A stretch of 7,316 nucleotides of DNA, taken from contig CALRCT010000019.1 of NCBI GenBank assembly GCA_943354655.1, positions 1 through 7,316 of the forward strand, written 5' to 3'. Shown here one piece after another: positions 6,595-7,316 of this stretch. Origin of the DNA: an uncultured Candidatus Saccharimonas sp. GTDB lineage: Bacteria; Patescibacteriota; Saccharimonadia; Saccharimonadales; SZUA-47. The notes beneath the pieces are model-generated. The model was not told where the DNA came from, did not search any database, and was given only the letters and a program-made list of their open reading frames with translations. The translations under genes were made by a program, and so were the position numbers. Position 1 is the first letter of the stretch. The number at the start of each line of letters is the position of its first letter.

Positions 6595-6623
6595 TTTATA
6601 GGTGACACATTATTGACTTTTAA
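6595..6623 (-). promoter_or_regulatory. Possible promoter of the ABC transporter gene
   Basis: On the minus strand, TTAAAA (6623-6618, 4 of 6 to consensus) and TATAAA (6600-6595, 5 of 6) are 17 nt apart. Transcription would start near 6588, leaving a leader of about 43 nt before the ATG at 6545, which is preceded by a weak AGG site (TTAGGCTA). Its -35 box touches the -35 box of the opposing promoter at 6613-6641, so the two would be back-to-back divergent promoters and could compete for RNA polymerase. Confidence 0.42.
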
Positions 6624-6641
6624 TAAAACTTATGCTAATAT
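6613..6641 (+). promoter_or_regulatory. Extended -10 promoter of the small orphan gene
   Basis: TTGACT (6613-6618, 5 of 6) and TAATAT (6636-6641) are separated by 17 nt, and TG sits at the extended -10 position (TATGCTAATAT). This is the best plus-strand promoter in the window. Transcription would begin near 6648, about 60 nt before the ATG at 6710. It also shows that the in-frame ATG at 6632 lies inside the promoter and cannot be the start of this transcript's protein. Confidence 0.68.
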
Positions 6642-6656
6642 ATAAATACCCTCAAA

Positions 6657-6666
6657 GTTGGCCAAC
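6657..6666. promoter_or_regulatory. Perfect palindrome GTTGGCCAAC, possible operator
   Basis: This perfect 10-bp palindrome lies about 10-20 nt downstream of the predicted transcription start of the small gene, a position where a bound repressor would block elongation. It is followed by an A-rich leader with a 10-nt direct repeat AAATAAAAAG (6673-6682 and 6685-6694). No regulator gene is adjacent, so an operator role is inference. Confidence 0.3.
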
Positions 6667-6709
6667 AACGAGAAATAAAAAGTTAAATAAAAAGAATCGA
6701 GAACAAGTC

Positions 6710-6892
6710 ATGGGTACTAAACAATCATACGTAAATAAAAATGCAAACGTAGCTTTAAACGCATTCTTAAATCCAACAGGTCCAAGTGATGCAGCAACAG
6801 CATCATTACGCGCACGAAGAGCAGCCGACTGGAACGCCTTTGTAACAAACTATCAGCACAGTCACGTAGCTGGTAAAAGCTCAGGCCGATAA
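6710..6892 (+). CDS. 60-residue basic orphan protein, function unknown
   Basis: I do not recognise this protein. Read from the ATG at 6710 it has 60 residues and is rich in Ala, Asn and Ser. It is basic (seven Lys/Arg against two Asp), has no cysteine and has no hydrophobic span long enough for a membrane helix or signal peptide. The middle (residues 27-47) could form a helix containing RARRAADWNAF. The start is chosen because it follows the promoter and UTR; an earlier in-frame ATG at 6632 lies within the -10 region. No clear Shine-Dalgarno sequence is present, but the leader is A-rich and probably unstructured. Its own promoter and strong terminator make it monocistronic. Its codons are richer in G and C than the flanking spacer, which supports coding. 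A regulatory RNA is the main alternative. Confidence 0.62.
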   Translation: MGTKQSYVNKNANVALNAFLNPTGPSDAATASLRARRAADWNAFVTNYQHSHVAGKSSGR

Positions 6893-6906
6893 ATACAACT
6901 AGTTAA

Positions 6907-6933
6907 AAAACAGCTCCGTTAAGGGGCTGTTTT
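6907..6933. terminator. Bidirectional intrinsic terminator
   Basis: AAAACAGCTCC (6907-6917) pairs with GGGGCTGTTTT (6923-6933) over 11 bp including one G.T pair, with loop GTTAA. The plus strand continues as TTTTTGTTTTG, and the minus strand ends in TTTTTT, so it works both ways. It ends the small plus-strand gene, whose stop is 14 nt before the stem. It also ends the convergent photolyase-related gene, whose TAA stop lies partly in the loop and whose last codons form part of the stem. Confidence 0.88.
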
Positions 6934-7316
6934 TGTTTTGGTATTCAAAAAGTCTGCTGCGCGGTATCCTATAATACGTCGCCTATCTTCGTTCATGCGT
7001 TTTAACATAGCTACAGTGGTGTTCATATGAGTATTTTTAGACAATGATTCGCTGTGTTTTTCTATAAAACCCCAATACAAACCGTCCCAAATATCGCACC
7101 AATCGTCTTTTTCATAATGGCTCATCTGTAAAATATAATTACTACCACTAATATTGGGCTTTACTGTCATACCGCCCCCTTCACCGTCAGAAAACTGACT
7201 CATTCCATAAACATTAGGCACCACTGCCCAGTCATAAGCATCAATAGTCATCTCCATAAACCATTGATAAACTTCATTTGGATTTATCTGTGATAAAAAC
7301 ATAATGTTACCTATTA
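6919..7316 (-). CDS. Cryptochrome/photolyase-related protein, C-terminal part (cut by window edge)
   Basis: The reading frame stays open to the right edge (IGNIMFLSQ at the boundary), so the Met at 7302 is internal and at least 131 C-terminal residues of a larger protein, probably about 500, are seen. The segment matches the FAD-binding helical domain of the prokaryotic PhrB/CryB-type, deoxyribodipyrimidine photolyase-related family: NPNEVYQWFMEM, DAYDWAVVPNVYGMSQF, KPNISGSNYILQMSHY and WDGLYWGFI. Members repair UV photoproducts, often (6-4), or act as light sensors. Classical members carry a CxxC plus a further Cys after the MSxY stretch as ligands of a 4Fe-4S cluster. Here only one Cys is present (DDWCDIWDGLYW), as in variants without the cluster. 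The gene converges on the small orphan gene and shares its terminator. Confidence 0.87.
   Translation of the reverse strand, partial: IGNIMFLSQINPNEVYQWFMEMTIDAYDWAVVPNVYGMSQFSDGEGGGMTVKPNISGSNYILQMSHYEKDDWCDIWDGLYWGFIEKHSESLSKNTHMNTTVAMLKRMNEDRRRIIGYRAADFLNTKTKTAP

Noticed and set aside
6546..6608. Longer N-terminus for the ABC transporter starting at 6608
   Set aside because: The extra 21 residues overlap the predicted promoter region and lie mostly before its start point, are unlike family N-termini, and have no ribosome-binding site. The ATG at 6545 fits better.
6632..6709. Longer N-terminus for the small orphan protein starting at 6632
   Set aside because: That ATG lies inside the -10 region of the promoter, upstream of the likely transcript start, and the added residues are an Asn/Lys-rich translation of the A-rich leader.

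Overview
The window reads as ordinary chromosomal DNA from a low-GC bacterium (A/T-rich spacers, A/T-ending codons, UGA used as a normal stop). The gene set is a lone glutamate dehydrogenase, a small MsrB, an anchored CapA-family protein, oligoribonuclease, an MmcQ/YjbR protein and a cryptochrome/photolyase-related protein. With very tight gene packing this would suit a Patescibacteria/CPR lineage, perhaps Saccharibacteria. That placement is inference from protein style, not from a marker gene.

Layout, left to right. Bases 1-362 hold no convincing gene but are filled with closely spaced inverted repeats, including a 78-nt hairpin with a 22-bp stem. From 363 to 3255 runs a compact minus-strand operon of five genes, transcribed right to left: a two-helix membrane protein, MsrB, a CapA-family protein, oligoribonuclease and an MmcQ/YjbR protein. 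Junctions are -20, +3, +16 and -4 nt, and a good sigma70-type promoter (TTGTTA-N17-TATAAT) sits in the spacer just after the upstream gene. Next on the same strand are glutamate dehydrogenase (3324-4529, with a strong Shine-Dalgarno sequence) and a full-length ABC exporter half-transporter (4587-6545).

Bases 6546-6709 form a divergent promoter region. To the right, on the plus strand, lies a 60-residue basic orphan protein gene with its own extended -10 promoter, an A-rich leader and a strong terminator. That terminator is bidirectional and is shared with the converging 3' end of a photolyase-related gene, which enters from the right edge and is cut by the window boundary.

The proteins suggest general housekeeping and stress functions: RNA-fragment turnover (Orn), methionine-sulfoxide repair (MsrB), UV repair or light sensing (photolyase), amino-acid/ammonia metabolism (GDH) and export (ABC). 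No defence system, CRISPR array, insertion sequence with a transposase, tRNA or rRNA is visible. The parts most worth a second look are the palindrome-dense left end, which includes a short stretch resembling the conserved core of the c-di-GMP-I (GEMM) aptamer, the orphan small gene, the CapA protein lacking its usual GD aspartate, and a photolyase-family protein lacking the iron-sulfur cysteine pattern.
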